A stretch of DNA of 64,000 nt from Desulfuromonas sp. (GTDB lineage: Bacteria > Desulfobacterota > Desulfuromonadia > Desulfuromonadales > UBA2294): NCBI GenBank assembly GCA_002869615.1, contig PKUH01000108.1, forward strand, positions 62,001 through 126,000. The letters run 5' to 3'. The notes under the pieces were generated by a model. That model saw only the letters and a program-made list of their open reading frames with translations. It did no database searches and was not told the origin of the DNA. Each line of letters begins with the position of its first letter. The first letter of the stretch is position 1. A program made the position numbers and the translations under genes. Below are positions 54,449 to 64,000 of the stretch, in pieces.

Positions 54449-55911
54449 GATTCTACCCCGGCCATGCAGAGGTATTTAATTTCAAGGTAATCATCAACTC
54501 CGTATTTTGATCCCTCACGGCCGTTTCCTGACTCCTTGACGCCACCGAACGGAGCGACAGCATTGGAGACAAGGCCGGTATTGATGCCGACCATCCCGTA
54601 TTCAAGCGCCTCCCCGACCCGCCAGCAGCGGCCGAGATCACGGGTATAAAAATAAGAAGCCAATCCGAATTCGGTCGCATTCGCCATCGCGATTGCCTCT
54701 GCCTCTGATTCGAAACGGAAAAGCGGCGCAACCGGACCGAAGGTCTCTTCACTGGAAACCAGCATATCCGTGGCAGCATCGGCAATGACCGTCGGCTCGT
54801 AAAAGGTACCGCCCAGTTTATGGCGTTTGCCGCCGGTAAGGACCCGGCCGCCCTTGCTAAGCGCATCATCGACATGCTCCTCGACCTTTGCCAGGGCATC
54901 GTGATCAATCATCGGACCCTGATCGGTTTGTCCGGCGAGGCCGTCGCCAACTTTCATCCCGGCAACGGCGGTCGACAATTTTTCGGCAAACTCGTCATAG
55001 ACGCCTGTCTGCACCAGGAACCGGTTGGTGCAGACACAGGTCTGTCCGGTATTCCGGTATTTTGAAATCACTGCGCCCTCGACCGCGGCATCGATATCAG
55101 CATCGTTAAAAACAATAAATGGCGCATTGCCGCCCAACTCCATCGACACCTTCTTCATGGTTCCGGCACACTGCTCCATCAACTGTTTGCCGATCTCGGT
55201 GGAACCGGTAAAGGTCAGCTTGCGAACGCCCGGATTGCTGGTCAGTTCACCACCGATAGCTCCGGATGAACCGGTCACGACACTGAACACCCCTTCCGGA
55301 ATCCCGGCCCGCTCACCGAGTTCAGCCAGTGCCAGAGCCGAATACGGCGTAGCCGTAGCCGGTTTGGCAACCATCGGGCAACCAACGGCCAGAGCAGGCC
55401 CGGCCTTTCGGGTCAGCATTGCCGTCGGGAAATTCCATGGAGTTATGGCAGCACAGACACCGATCGGCTGTTTGATTACAACCAGTCGCTGATCTGACTT
55501 TGTCTGCGGGATAACATCACCATAAACCCTCTTGCCTTCCTCGGCAAACCATTCGATAAATGACGCCGCGTAGGCAATCTCCCCTTCCGCCTCGGATAAT
55601 GGCTTGCCCTGTTCGGCCGTCATGATGATGGCGAGATCTTTCTGGTTCTCCAGCAACAGATCATGCCATTTAAGAAGTATTGATGAGCGCTCTGAGGCCG
55701 ATCTGGCTCGCCATCCGGGCCACGCCGCTTCAGCCGCGGCAATCGCCCTTTTGGTCTCGGCCGCGCCCATCTTCGGAATTGTCCCGATCGTAGCTCCGGT
55801 TGCCGGGTTGGTCACGTCAATCGTTTCTCCACTGTCGGCATCAATCCATTCCCCACCGACAAAACACTGCATTTTCAGAAGGGATTTATCCTTCAGTTTT
55901 CCTTCAAGCAT
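54445..55911 (-). CDS. gabD: Succinate-semialdehyde dehydrogenase (NAD(P)+)
   Basis: A 488-residue aldehyde dehydrogenase. ITPWNFPTAMLTRKAGPALAVGCPMVAKPA, KLTFTGSTEIGKQLM, the catalytic ELGGNAPFIVFNDADI and QTCVCTNRFLV match the GabD-type branch; the C-terminus FGGVKESGNGREGSKYGVDDYLEIKYL is typical. Substrate succinate semialdehyde is likely, but related semialdehydes cannot be excluded. ATG 55911 follows GGAAGGAGGTTCA; the frame extends upstream without support. Confidence 0.9.
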   Translation of the reverse strand: MLEGKLKDKSLLKMQCFVGGEWIDADSGETIDVTNPATGATIGTIPKMGAAETKRAIAAAEAAWPGWRARSASERSSILLKWHDLLLENQKDLAIIMTAEQGKPLSEAEGEIAYAASFIEWFAEEGKRVYGDVIPQTKSDQRLVVIKQPIGVCAAITPWNFPTAMLTRKAGPALAVGCPMVAKPATATPYSALALAELGERAGIPEGVFSVVTGSSGAIGGELTSNPGVRKLTFTGSTEIGKQLMEQCAGTMKKVSMELGGNAPFIVFNDADIDAAVEGAVISKYRNTGQTCVCTNRFLVQTGVYDEFAEKLSTAVAGMKVGDGLAGQTDQGPMIDHDALAKVEEHVDDALSKGGRVLTGGKRHKLGGTFYEPTVIADAATDMLVSSEETFGPVAPLFRFESEAEAIAMANATEFGLASYFYTRDLGRCWRVGEALEYGMVGINTGLVSNAVAPFGGVKESGNGREGSKYGVDDYLEIKYLCMAGVES

Positions 55912-55966
55912 TGAACCTCCTTCCAGTCTCTCATGTCTGACCGCCAATACATAATTGAGTCAGGCA

Positions 55967-55995
55967 TAAAAAAACGGCGATAATCTTATCGCCGT
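55967..55995 (-). terminator. Intrinsic terminator after the MshEN gene
   Basis: Minus-strand ACGGCGATAA-loop-TTATCGCCGT followed by seven T, between 56030 and gabD. Confidence 0.85.
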
Positions 55996-56029
55996 CAAGT
56001 ATATCGAGTTTTTTACGAGAAAACCAGAA

Positions 56030-56641
56030 TCAGAGTTTAAAACGTTCAAGATCTTTGCTGTCGAGAACTTTTTTATCAACAAGAATCTTGATCAGTTCCC
56101 TGAGCTTGTCATCGGTGGACATGCTTGCGGATTTAACCGGAGCACTTTTATCGTTTGCGGCAGATTTGACCGGCGCCGGTTTATCTTTAGCTCCCGGAAC
56201 GTCGATACCGTAATAACGCTTGATTGCACGAATGACCGAATCTTCGGAGGCAACAGCCGGACGGACCTGATAACCGCTGACGAATTTCAATTCGTCGATG
56301 GCAACCAGATTGGTCGGATCGCTCATCGCTACATAAAGTTGCTTGACGCCATTAACTTCCTTGAGCCCGAACGGCACGACACTGTACTCCAGGGCCTTGT
56401 TAACCGGTACAAGCTTGATAATATCTTCGGCAATTGATGCGGCATCGAGATCGACCCGTGACAGATCCATCTGTTCAGCGAGAAAATTCAGCAGTGTATC
56501 TTCATCAAGATAGCCGAGACGGATCAGAGAGGCACCGAGACGACCGCCGAGCTGCCGTTGAAATGAAAGCGCCGAATTCAGCTGAAATTCATGAATAACA
56601 CCGGCTTCCAGTAACATATCGCCAAGCCGAACTTTCTTCAT
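56030..56641 (-). CDS. Stand-alone MshEN (T2SS ATPase N-terminal) c-di-GMP-binding protein
   Basis: A 203-residue protein with two MshEN half-motifs: VRLGDMLLEAGVIHEFQLNSAL...QLGGRLGASLIRLGYLDEDTLLNFLAEQ, known to bind c-di-GMP, then the T2SSE N-terminal fold (VAMSDPTNLVAIDELKFVSGYQVRPAVASE). No ATPase domain follows; instead a linker with two KSA/APVKS repeats and a short helical end. It may sense c-di-GMP. It lies 8 bases after the OmpA-like gene. Confidence 0.85.
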   Translation of the reverse strand: MKKVRLGDMLLEAGVIHEFQLNSALSFQRQLGGRLGASLIRLGYLDEDTLLNFLAEQMDLSRVDLDAASIAEDIIKLVPVNKALEYSVVPFGLKEVNGVKQLYVAMSDPTNLVAIDELKFVSGYQVRPAVASEDSVIRAIKRYYGIDVPGAKDKPAPVKSAANDKSAPVKSASMSTDDKLRELIKILVDKKVLDSKDLERFKL

Positions 56642-56649
56642 AATAACAG

Positions 56650-58071
56650 CTACTCCTGAATAACGGACATCAGGACACGACGATTCCTGGCACGGCCTTC
56701 CTGGGTGGTGTTATCAGCAATCGGCTTCGACTCGCCAAAGCCCTTGGCGATGATACGATCTGCCGGCACGCCATAATCGCGGACCAGAATCCAGCGAACG
56801 GTATCAGCACGTTTCTGTGATAATCGCAGATTTGCACCGGAAGCACCGGTACTGTCGGTGTGACCTTCAACCATGACCCTGACGCCCGGATGAGCAGCAA
56901 TAAAGGCGGCGGCTTTCTTCATATCGGCATCGTGCCGGGGATCAATCACCGAACGATTCGGGGCAAAACGGATCCGCAGGTCAAGACTCTCCTGTTCGGC
57001 GAGTGCGGCCAGATCGTCGCCTTCGGGGTGCTCCGAACTGAAAGCGGCGGCCTTGGAAGAATCATCCTCGTAGCGCATCTTGATGTTGACCTCATCCGGG
57101 CCGCAGCCATCCGGGCCGGCAGCCGTTCCGGCCGGCGTATTCGGACAATCATCATCGATATCAAAGATCGTATCTCCATCGCTGTCGAGCGGGCAGCCGT
57201 AACTATTGACAGGGATCTCGAGCGGCGTATTCGGGCACTTGTCGTCAATGTCGGCAATGCCGTCGCCATCAGTATCTTCAATAACCGTCTCCACGGCAAC
57301 TATCGGACAACCATTGGCATCGACCTCAAGTCCGGCATCCGTGGCTGCACAGAGATCTTCGGCGTCAACCACACCGTCGCCATCGCTATCGACCGGACAA
57401 CCGTTCTGATCGACCGGATAGCCCGGCGGCGTATCGAGACAGCGATCACGATTGTCGACAATCCCGTCTTCATCGCCATCGATCAGCATCGGCGATGAAA
57501 TATCGGCGCCGCCGATTTGATAGGCAATCCCACCGGAGACCAGCAGATTGTTCCAGTAATCGTCATAAAAATGACCTGCAGAAGAATCAAAACGCATCAG
57601 GTGTCTCAAATCAAGACGTAACGCCAGGTCTTTGGTTGTAAAAATTTTCAGACCGAAGCCGTAATTGAAAGTGTAATCCTCACTATCGTGCCCGCTGGGG
57701 TCAGTATCAATACTGACTCCACCTAAACCGACAGCAAAATAAGGAATGATCTTTTCTTTCGGCTGAAAATGATACAGGGCGTCGAGCCGGCCAGCGATGA
57801 CATCCGCCTCGACCGCAGTGCCGGAGGTATCTTTCATTTCATACATAGAGCCGGTCAATTCGGCGGCCCAGTGATCGGTGAAATTGTAACTGATCCCCAA
57901 TCCATACTCGGGTGAGTTTTTCACATTTTCATTACCACTGAAAATATGACCGGCAATAAATGGCGTTAGCGTTAGCGCCCCCTCACGTATAGCGGCCACG
58001 GCATTGCCGGCCGAAAAGAACGTGACAAATACAATCGAGAACAATAAAATTCTGGTCACTCGCGACAACAC
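56650..58071 (-). CDS. Outer-membrane OmpA-family protein with thrombospondin type 3 repeats
   Basis: A 473-residue protein with signal peptide, an 8-strand-like beta-barrel (about 25-195, YGLGISYNFTDHWAAELTGSMYE), about five calcium-binding TSP3 repeats (DGDEDGIVDNRDRCLDTPPGYPVDQNGCP, DSDGDGVVDAEDLC, DTDGDGIADIDDKCPNTP, DSDGDTIFDIDDDCPNTP), and a peptidoglycan-binding OmpA domain (MVEGHTDSTGASGANLRLSQKRADTVR). A GTG at 58071 follows GGAGG at six bases; a longer frame to 58119 has no ribosome site. Confidence 0.88.
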   Translation of the reverse strand: MLSRVTRILLFSIVFVTFFSAGNAVAAIREGALTLTPFIAGHIFSGNENVKNSPEYGLGISYNFTDHWAAELTGSMYEMKDTSGTAVEADVIAGRLDALYHFQPKEKIIPYFAVGLGGVSIDTDPSGHDSEDYTFNYGFGLKIFTTKDLALRLDLRHLMRFDSSAGHFYDDYWNNLLVSGGIAYQIGGADISSPMLIDGDEDGIVDNRDRCLDTPPGYPVDQNGCPVDSDGDGVVDAEDLCAATDAGLEVDANGCPIVAVETVIEDTDGDGIADIDDKCPNTPLEIPVNSYGCPLDSDGDTIFDIDDDCPNTPAGTAAGPDGCGPDEVNIKMRYEDDSSKAAAFSSEHPEGDDLAALAEQESLDLRIRFAPNRSVIDPRHDADMKKAAAFIAAHPGVRVMVEGHTDSTGASGANLRLSQKRADTVRWILVRDYGVPADRIIAKGFGESKPIADNTTQEGRARNRRVLMSVIQE

Positions 58072-58177
58072 AACACACCTCCATGCTTCAGAATTGATAG
58101 TATTCACATAAAACCACATAATTAAACTTTAATTCTGCATAATTTGCAACAATTTAATATTTGCAGGTCGCTATAAC

Positions 58178-59521
58178 CTATTGAAGTAACGACAGGATTT
58201 CTCCTGTCTTAGCCTTCATCAGTTCAATATCCCCCCGCGACTCAACATTCAACCTGACCAGCGGCTCGGTATTCGATTTCCGCAGGTTAAATCGCCACTC
58301 CGGATACTCGAAGCTGTAGCCGTCGGTCGTATCAACATGCAATGCCGACCCGGCATATTGATTATAGATCAGATCCATGGCCTGATCGGCATCGGACAGT
58401 TTGCGGTTGATTTCGCCACTGGCCGGATATTTTTCGATACACTCATCCACCAGCTCCGACAACGTCTTGCCGGTCTCCGACATCAACTGCAAGACGAGCA
58501 GCCACGGAATCATGCCGCTGTCACAATAGGAAAACTCCCGGAAGTAGTGATGAGCGCTCATCTCACCACCGTAAACGGCATCTTCCCGGCGCATCATCTC
58601 CTTGATAAAGGCGTGTCCCGACTTGCACTGTACCGCAACTCCTCCGGCTGCCTTGACAATATCGATGGTATTCCAGGTCAGTCGCGGGTCATGCACAATC
58701 TTGCCACCCGGATTTTTCTTGAGCAACACCTCGGCCAGCATTCCGACCACGTAATAACCTTCTATAAAGCGGGCCTTCTCATCGAAGAAGAAACAGCGAT
58801 CAAAGTCGCCGTCCCAGGCAATCCCGACATCGGCCTTTTCGCCGAGAACGGCTTCGGCTGTCGCCTGGCGGTTCTCCTCCAACAAAGGGTTTGGAATCCC
58901 ATTCGGAAAGGTCCCATCCGGCTCATGAAACTGCCGGACAAACTCAAATGGCAGATGTGGCTCCAGAAGATCGATGATCGGACCGGCGCAACCGTTCCCG
59001 GCATTAACCACAACCTTGAGCGGCTTAAGTGCCGTGGCACTGACATAACCGAGAAGATGCCGGATATATTCCGCTTTAACATCAAGCGTTTTAACTTCAC
59101 CGGGCTTTGCGGCATCATCAATTTCGTTCTTTTCCGCGAGTGAGCGGATCTCCTCAAGGCCGGTATCAGCACTGATCGGAATCGACTTCTCGCGAACGAA
59201 CTTCATGCCGTTATAATCGGCCGGATTGTGACTCGCCGTCACCATGATGCCGCCATCCATCTCCTTGAAGAAGGTCGCAAAATAGACCTCTTCGGTACCG
59301 CACAGGCCAATATCGTAGACATTGACACCACCGGCAACCAGCCCCTTGATCAAGGCATCGGTCAGACTGCGGCTCGACAGGCGCATGTCATGGCCGACGA
59401 CAACCTTTTCCGGCTTGATAAATTCGGCATAGGCACGTCCGATCCGCCGGGCAACTTCTTCATTCAGTTCATCCGGCATCCGACCGCGGACATCATACGC
59501 TTTAAAGCAGGATATTTGCAT
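58178..59521 (-). CDS. Phosphomannomutase/phosphoglucomutase
   Basis: A 447-residue alpha-D-phosphohexomutase. FKAYDVRGRMPDELN, the phosphoserine loop TASHNPADYNGMKF, the Mg-binding AWDGDFDRCFF, and the sugar-specific GGEMSAHHYFRE and phosphate-binding RKSNTEPLVRLNVE are all present. ManB/AlgC-type enzymes link glucose and mannose phosphates. ATG 59521 with AAGGA upstream is preferred over 59527. Confidence 0.93.
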   Translation of the reverse strand: MQISCFKAYDVRGRMPDELNEEVARRIGRAYAEFIKPEKVVVGHDMRLSSRSLTDALIKGLVAGGVNVYDIGLCGTEEVYFATFFKEMDGGIMVTASHNPADYNGMKFVREKSIPISADTGLEEIRSLAEKNEIDDAAKPGEVKTLDVKAEYIRHLLGYVSATALKPLKVVVNAGNGCAGPIIDLLEPHLPFEFVRQFHEPDGTFPNGIPNPLLEENRQATAEAVLGEKADVGIAWDGDFDRCFFFDEKARFIEGYYVVGMLAEVLLKKNPGGKIVHDPRLTWNTIDIVKAAGGVAVQCKSGHAFIKEMMRREDAVYGGEMSAHHYFREFSYCDSGMIPWLLVLQLMSETGKTLSELVDECIEKYPASGEINRKLSDADQAMDLIYNQYAGSALHVDTTDGYSFEYPEWRFNLRKSNTEPLVRLNVESRGDIELMKAKTGEILSLLQ

Positions 59522-59552
59522 CTTCATTCCTTTGTCTATAAGTGGAAAATAT

Positions 59553-59655
59553 TAACGGAGAGGCGGAGAGCAAAGCACTAACTACGAATTCGACTTTAAC
59601 CCGAAAACCTTTAATTTTACCTTGTCTCTCTCTGCGCCTCTGCATCTCTCCATTA
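59553..59655. repeat. Inverted CTCTGCGCCTCTG-type intergenic repeat element 1
   Basis: Left end TAACGGAGAGGCGGAGAG and right end CTCTGCGCCTCTGCATCTCTCCATTA are imperfect inverted copies, about 100 bases apart. No gene inside. Similar ends recur in the next two gaps. Confidence 0.6.
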
Positions 59656-59669
59656 GACCAGCAATTGAC

Positions 59670-60870
<1,201 letters not shown>

Positions 60871-60909
60871 GACCTGGATTTTATCAGCTTACAACTCATA
60901 ACTCATAGC

Positions 60910-61917
60910 TTACAACTCATAATATCCCCGATACCACTCAACGAACCGCCGCACTCCCTCTTCGATCGGTGTGTCAGGTTTAAAACCAACATCATTCACC
61001 AGATCGTCAACATCAGCCCAGGTCGCCGGAACATCGCCCGGCTGGATCGGCATGAAGTTCTTTTCAGCTTTTTTGCCGAGTGCATCTTCGAGCACCTCTA
61101 TCAGCTTCATCAGCTCGACCGGGTTGTTGTTGCCGATATTATAGATTTTATAAGGTGCCGCACTGGTCCCGGGGTCCGGGTCAGCCCCCGTCCAGTCAGG
61201 ATTGGCTTGAGCCGTGTTGTCAAGAACTCGAACAATACCCTCAACGATATCGTCGACATAGGTAAAGTCGCGCCGCATCTTTCCATGATTGAAAACATCG
61301 ATCGGCTTGCCGTCAAGGATTGCCCTGGTAAAAAGGAACATAGCCATATCGGGACGGCCCCAGGGACCGTAGACGGTAAAGAACCTCAATCCGGTACAGG
61401 GCAAGGCATAAAGATGCGCGTAGGTGTGCGCCATCAACTCATTCGCCTTCTTGCTGGCAGCATAGAGTGAAACCGGGTGGTCAACATTATGATGAACTGA
61501 AAACGGCATGGTTGTATTGGCACCATAGACTGAAGAAGACGAGGCGAAAACCAGATGGTTAACCTTGTTGTGCCGGCACCCTTCAAGGATATTCATTGTA
61601 CCGGTAATATTGGCATCAATGTAGGCATGCGGATTGACCAGGGAATAGCGGACACCGGCCTGGGCACCGAGATGAACGACCTTGTCGAAACCTTCATCGA
61701 CAAACAGCGTCTCGATGGCTTTACGATCCGCCAGGTCGATTTTCAAAAAGCGGAAATGATCCCTGGGCAAGAGCTGATCAAGCCGCGCCTGTTTTAAACT
61801 GACATCATAGTAGTCATTGAGGTTGTCGATGCCGACAACCTGATCGCCACGATTAAGAAGATACTGACTGACATGGAACCCGATAAAACCAGCGGCGCCG
61901 GTGATCAGAATTTTCAA
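60910..61917 (-). CDS. NAD-dependent epimerase, UDP-glucuronate 4-epimerase-like
   Basis: A 335-residue [82 protein letters not shown], catalytic [11 protein letters not shown], and [20 protein letters not shown] fit the CapI/UDP-GlcA 4-epimerase branch. Start TTG after AGGAGG at five bases. Makes UDP-galacturonate for cell-surface glycans. Confidence 0.9.
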   Translation of the reverse strand: MKILITGAAGFIGFHVSQYLLNRGDQVVGIDNLNDYYDVSLKQARLDQLLPRDHFRFLKIDLADRKAIETLFVDEGFDKVVHLGAQAGVRYSLVNPHAYIDANITGTMNILEGCRHNKVNHLVFASSSSVYGANTTMPFSVHHNVDHPVSLYAASKKANELMAHTYAHLYALPCTGLRFFTVYGPWGRPDMAMFLFTRAILDGKPIDVFNHGKMRRDFTYVDDIVEGIVRVLDNTAQANPDWTGADPDPGTSAAPYKIYNIGNNNPVELMKLIEVLEDALGKKAEKNFMPIQPGDVPATWADVDDLVNDVGFKPDTPIEEGVRRFVEWYRGYYEL

Positions 61918-61947
61918 ATAAACCTCCTGAATAAAGCAAAGTATGTC

Positions 61948-62197
61948 TTAACGGTGAGACGGAGAACGAGAGTAGATAACACGCCTTTTACGTTTGCCTC
62001 TTGCTTCGTTTTTCTTTGCGCCCCAGCGTATTCTGTACGGGATTATTAAAAGCGTATCTCACCCGTTCGCTAGTGCTCACTCGAGTACACAGAGGTCTCA
62101 GAGGAAAATCGACTTCGGGAGTTCTTGGGTTTAAAACAAAAACATCCTTAGCCCCTGCTCTTTTCTGCGATCTCTGCGCCTCAGCGTCTCTCCGTTA
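61948..62197. repeat. Inverted CTCTGCGCCTCAG-type intergenic repeat element 3
   Basis: Left TTAACGGTGAGACGGAGAACGAGAG and right GATCTCTGCGCCTCAGCGTCTCTCCGTTAA are inverted, enclosing about 190 bases with another CTTCGTTTTTCTTTGCGCC copy. No gene inside. Confidence 0.6.
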
Positions 62198-62313
62198 AAA
62201 CCGCATTTGCACTTCCTTGTGTTCTTGGTGTTGCACAGCATTATACATTCTGTGCCAGAAACGGCCAGAGCAAAGAGTCTGCGATATCAAGGCACCGAAT
62301 CGCATAATGAATA

Positions 62314-62343
62314 TAAAAAAACCCCGCGAAACCTGGCGGGGTT
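62314..62343 (-). terminator. Intrinsic terminator after the zinc-ribbon gene
   Basis: Minus-strand ACCCCGC/GCGGGGT hairpin followed by seven T. Confidence 0.8.
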
Positions 62344-62364
62344 GTTCTTGTACGATATTCTTAA

Positions 62365-62553
62365 TCAGCCGTTATCGAAGGTCGCCCCACGGTGTGGGCG
62401 CTGCTTTAGTCCCTTGATTGTCAAACCGAAATCATAAGACTGGCCGCACTCCGGACAGATCAATGCCAGACGGTGCTCATCCTTGAACGGTTTAAAATAG
62501 ATATGGAAGCCACGGCTATAACCACAACTGGTACAGGTTCTGAATTCACTCAT
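62365..62553 (-). CDS. Small zinc-ribbon protein
   Basis: A 62-residue protein with CTSCG and CPECG pairs 26 residues apart, probably one zinc ribbon, and FKPFKDEHRLALI between. No known family assigned. It follows the thioesterase gene by 15 bases and is followed by a terminator, so the two form a small operon. Confidence 0.7.
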   Translation of the reverse strand: MSEFRTCTSCGYSRGFHIYFKPFKDEHRLALICPECGQSYDFGLTIKGLKQRPHRGATFDNG

Positions 62554-62568
62554 TACAATACTCCGGGG

Positions 62569-62991
62569 TTACAAAACCCAATCCGGGCGTTCCTCAAAAT
62601 CGGCCGTCCGTCGACGAAACTGCGCCGGAATCCTTGACGTTTTCCTCTTATCGTAATCGAAAGCGACTATGTTTGTCGACCCCTCAACACAAATTTCTTC
62701 ATCGCGACAGATCTGGTACAGCATTAAAAATGAAGACTTGCGCATACTGTCGATGCGTACGCCGATTTGCAGGCGATCACCAAGGAACATCTCCTTGTGG
62801 TAACGAACATGCGCCTCCGGCATGATGACACCGACGCCGCCAATATCCATTTCACTGCACTCGAAGTGATCAAGATATGCAATACGTGCATCATGAAAGA
62901 AATTCATAACTGCAGCATTTGAGACATGACCGCCGTAGTTGATATCTGCGATCCGAACCGAATAAGGAATAGAAAATTTAAAATCGGGCAT
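62569..62991 (-). CDS. Acyl-CoA thioesterase, 4HBT/YbgC type
   Basis: A 140-residue hotdog thioesterase: FSIPYSVRIADINYGGHVSNAAVMNFFHDARIAYLDHF contains the D-x2-YGGHV active-site region, and VRYHKEMFLGDRLQIGVRI the second helix-strand. Substrate unknown. Confidence 0.85.
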   Translation of the reverse strand: MPDFKFSIPYSVRIADINYGGHVSNAAVMNFFHDARIAYLDHFECSEMDIGGVGVIMPEAHVRYHKEMFLGDRLQIGVRIDSMRKSSFLMLYQICRDEEICVEGSTNIVAFDYDKRKTSRIPAQFRRRTADFEERPDWVL

Positions 62992-63469
62992 GGTGAATCA
63001 GTCCTCGGCAATTGAGTTAAGAGTAAGCAATCAATATACAGTATAGAGTTACCGGCAACCTGCAAACTCTCTTCTTTGTTTAATGAGCGACAGACAACCA
63101 ATAGCAGTTCACACAAACTCTAATTTAAAACCAGCTACATTTACAACAGGTTATATAAGAGTAGTTGTCTTTTCAAAGAGAAGACATGCTGCACCTCTAT
63201 GCGTTGAAATGTTTTGCTGCCTCGCAGGATTCCCTGCAATTTCTCTGCACATCTCTGTTTATCTCTTTCAAAATAAATCAGAACAGATCCCGTCAGATTT
63301 AAGGATCGGTGTCTTGAGTATTCACGTCGGCGAACAGTTGCAGTACATTAATGAGTTAAAAGTAATTGATTTTTCGTTGTTTTTCCATGCGAAGGTGCAA
63401 TATATTCATAACTGTATATGCAACTGCCACGTATACAAGACAAAATGTTTCAAGTGGAGGAATTATCCC
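62992..63469. other. Gene-free intergenic region before the barrel gene
   Basis: No gene seen. An imperfect dyad GTGCAATATAT...ATATGCAAC at 63395-63424 may be an operator. A degenerate CTCTGCACATCTCTG copy lies near 63241-63260. Confidence 0.3.
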
Positions 63470-64000
63470 ATGCTTAAAAAAATTGGATTGGCACTTGTGG
63501 TTGTGCCACTTGTATCCTTGTGCCTGTCATTATCTCTTTCCAGCCAGGTTCTTGCTGAAAACATCTCCCTTCGTTCAGAATCGATGATCAGACTCCTGGA
63601 GCGAGATACGGCAAGTGAGAAAGATGCCCTGATTATTCCGGTTTACGAATATATGCAACTCGATTTCGGAAAGCCAGATGAAACCATGCTGACCTTTCAT
63701 GCCAATGGCTGGGGCCGGGCCGACCTGACTGACAATGATTACTTCAGCGACCAAACGGAGGGAGAACTTCTTTATGGCTACCTGGAATATCGTTCTGGCA
63801 AAAATGGCTTCATGACACGATTAGGTCGTCAGGCTGTTTTCGCCGGGGTCGCCAGTGAATCTATTGATGGAATTTATCTTGATACAGCCCTTCCCTCTTC
63901 TCTGAAGTTGTCGTTATACGCCGGACAACCGGTATCTCTTGTCGATACAAATGGCAGAGATGGCGACTCCATTTATGGTGGTCGCTTGAGCATAAGACGG
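63470..64000 (+). CDS. Outer-membrane beta-barrel protein (3' end beyond window)
   Basis: The first 177 residues are visible. Signal peptide LALVVVPLVSLCLSLSLSSQVLA; then strands with alternating hydrophobic residues such as MLTFHANGWGRADLTDN, ELLYGYLEYRSG and FMTRLGRQAVFAGVASESIDGIYLDTAL, typical of porin-like barrels. GGAGG lies before the ATG at 63470. Substrate or partner unknown. Confidence 0.7.
   Translation, partial: MLKKIGLALVVVPLVSLCLSLSLSSQVLAENISLRSESMIRLLERDTASEKDALIIPVYEYMQLDFGKPDETMLTFHANGWGRADLTDNDYFSDQTEGELLYGYLEYRSGKNGFMTRLGRQAVFAGVASESIDGIYLDTALPSSLKLSLYAGQPVSLVDTNGRDGDSIYGGRLSIRR

Overview
The window reads as chromosomal DNA of a Desulfuromonadia (Geobacter/Desulfuromonas-type) bacterium. 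Pointers are a GeoRSP-type radical SAM peptide cassette, a B12-dependent ribonucleotide reductase, a 180-kDa-class NAD-glutamate dehydrogenase, a PLP-type aspartate decarboxylase beside panB and panC, sigma-54 promoters and many periplasmic lipoproteins. This assignment is inferred from gene content; no rRNA lies in the window and I found no tRNA, CRISPR array, insertion sequence or prophage gene.

Layout. (1) 1-16.2 kb, minus strand: smpB (cut by the window edge), an RseC-like protein, an amidohydrolase broken by an in-frame stop, panP-panC-panB behind a candidate 6S RNA with its own promoter and terminator, a flavin reductase, NAD-GDH, a parvulin isomerase, rsmA, a DUF2062 protein, tsaD, a PIN-PhoH protein and a small lipoprotein. 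(2) 16.2-28.9 kb, minus strand: one tightly packed 12.7-kb operon behind a near-consensus sigma-54 promoter (28872-28887). It encodes an ethylbenzene-dehydrogenase-like heme protein, a carboxypeptidase-regulatory-like lipoprotein, a HEAT lipoprotein, a NapH/NosR-like membrane ferredoxin, two PhnD-like binding proteins, two NosD-like beta-helix proteins, a TPR protein, a selenium-type YedE/FdhT permease, a PqqD-like protein, a radical SAM/SPASM enzyme, an 18-residue peptide, a degenerate SPASM partner and a cysteine desulfurase-like enzyme. A sigma-54 response regulator and a diguanylate cyclase lie just upstream. This is the most promising uncharacterised system here. The peptide ends in Cys-UGA followed by a strong hairpin, so either a terminator or selenocysteine insertion can be argued.

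(3) 31.4-45.1 kb, plus strand: nrdJ with candidate NrdR sites; an AT-rich regulatory stretch followed by three tandem, unreported-looking single-TM mini-proteins (55, 55 and 53 aa) sharing a GWPI-x2-HL motif; htpG-srkA; a BFD-like protein, a pirin, arfB, a methyltransferase and small secreted proteins. At 41.9-43.8 kb there is a decaying patch in which two neighbouring genes (a thioesterase and a YkgJ-like cysteine cluster protein) each carry one in-frame stop. An Atg22-like MFS transporter follows. (4) 45.1-64 kb, mostly minus: an SLC12-like transporter, mtaB, thrC (plus), glnB-glnA with a sigma-54 promoter, gcvT, gabD-lipB, an MshEN protein with an OmpA/TSP3 protein, and nucleotide-sugar genes (phosphoglucomutase/phosphomannomutase, galE, a UDP-glucuronate epimerase). 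These last genes are separated by inverted 'CTCTGCGCCTCTG' repeat elements. The window ends inside an outer-membrane beta-barrel gene.

Nitrogen assimilation (glnBA, GDH), pantothenate synthesis, ribosome rescue (smpB, arfB) and c-di-GMP signalling (GGDEF, MshEN) are the recognisable house functions. UUG start codons with good Shine-Dalgarno sites are unusually common.
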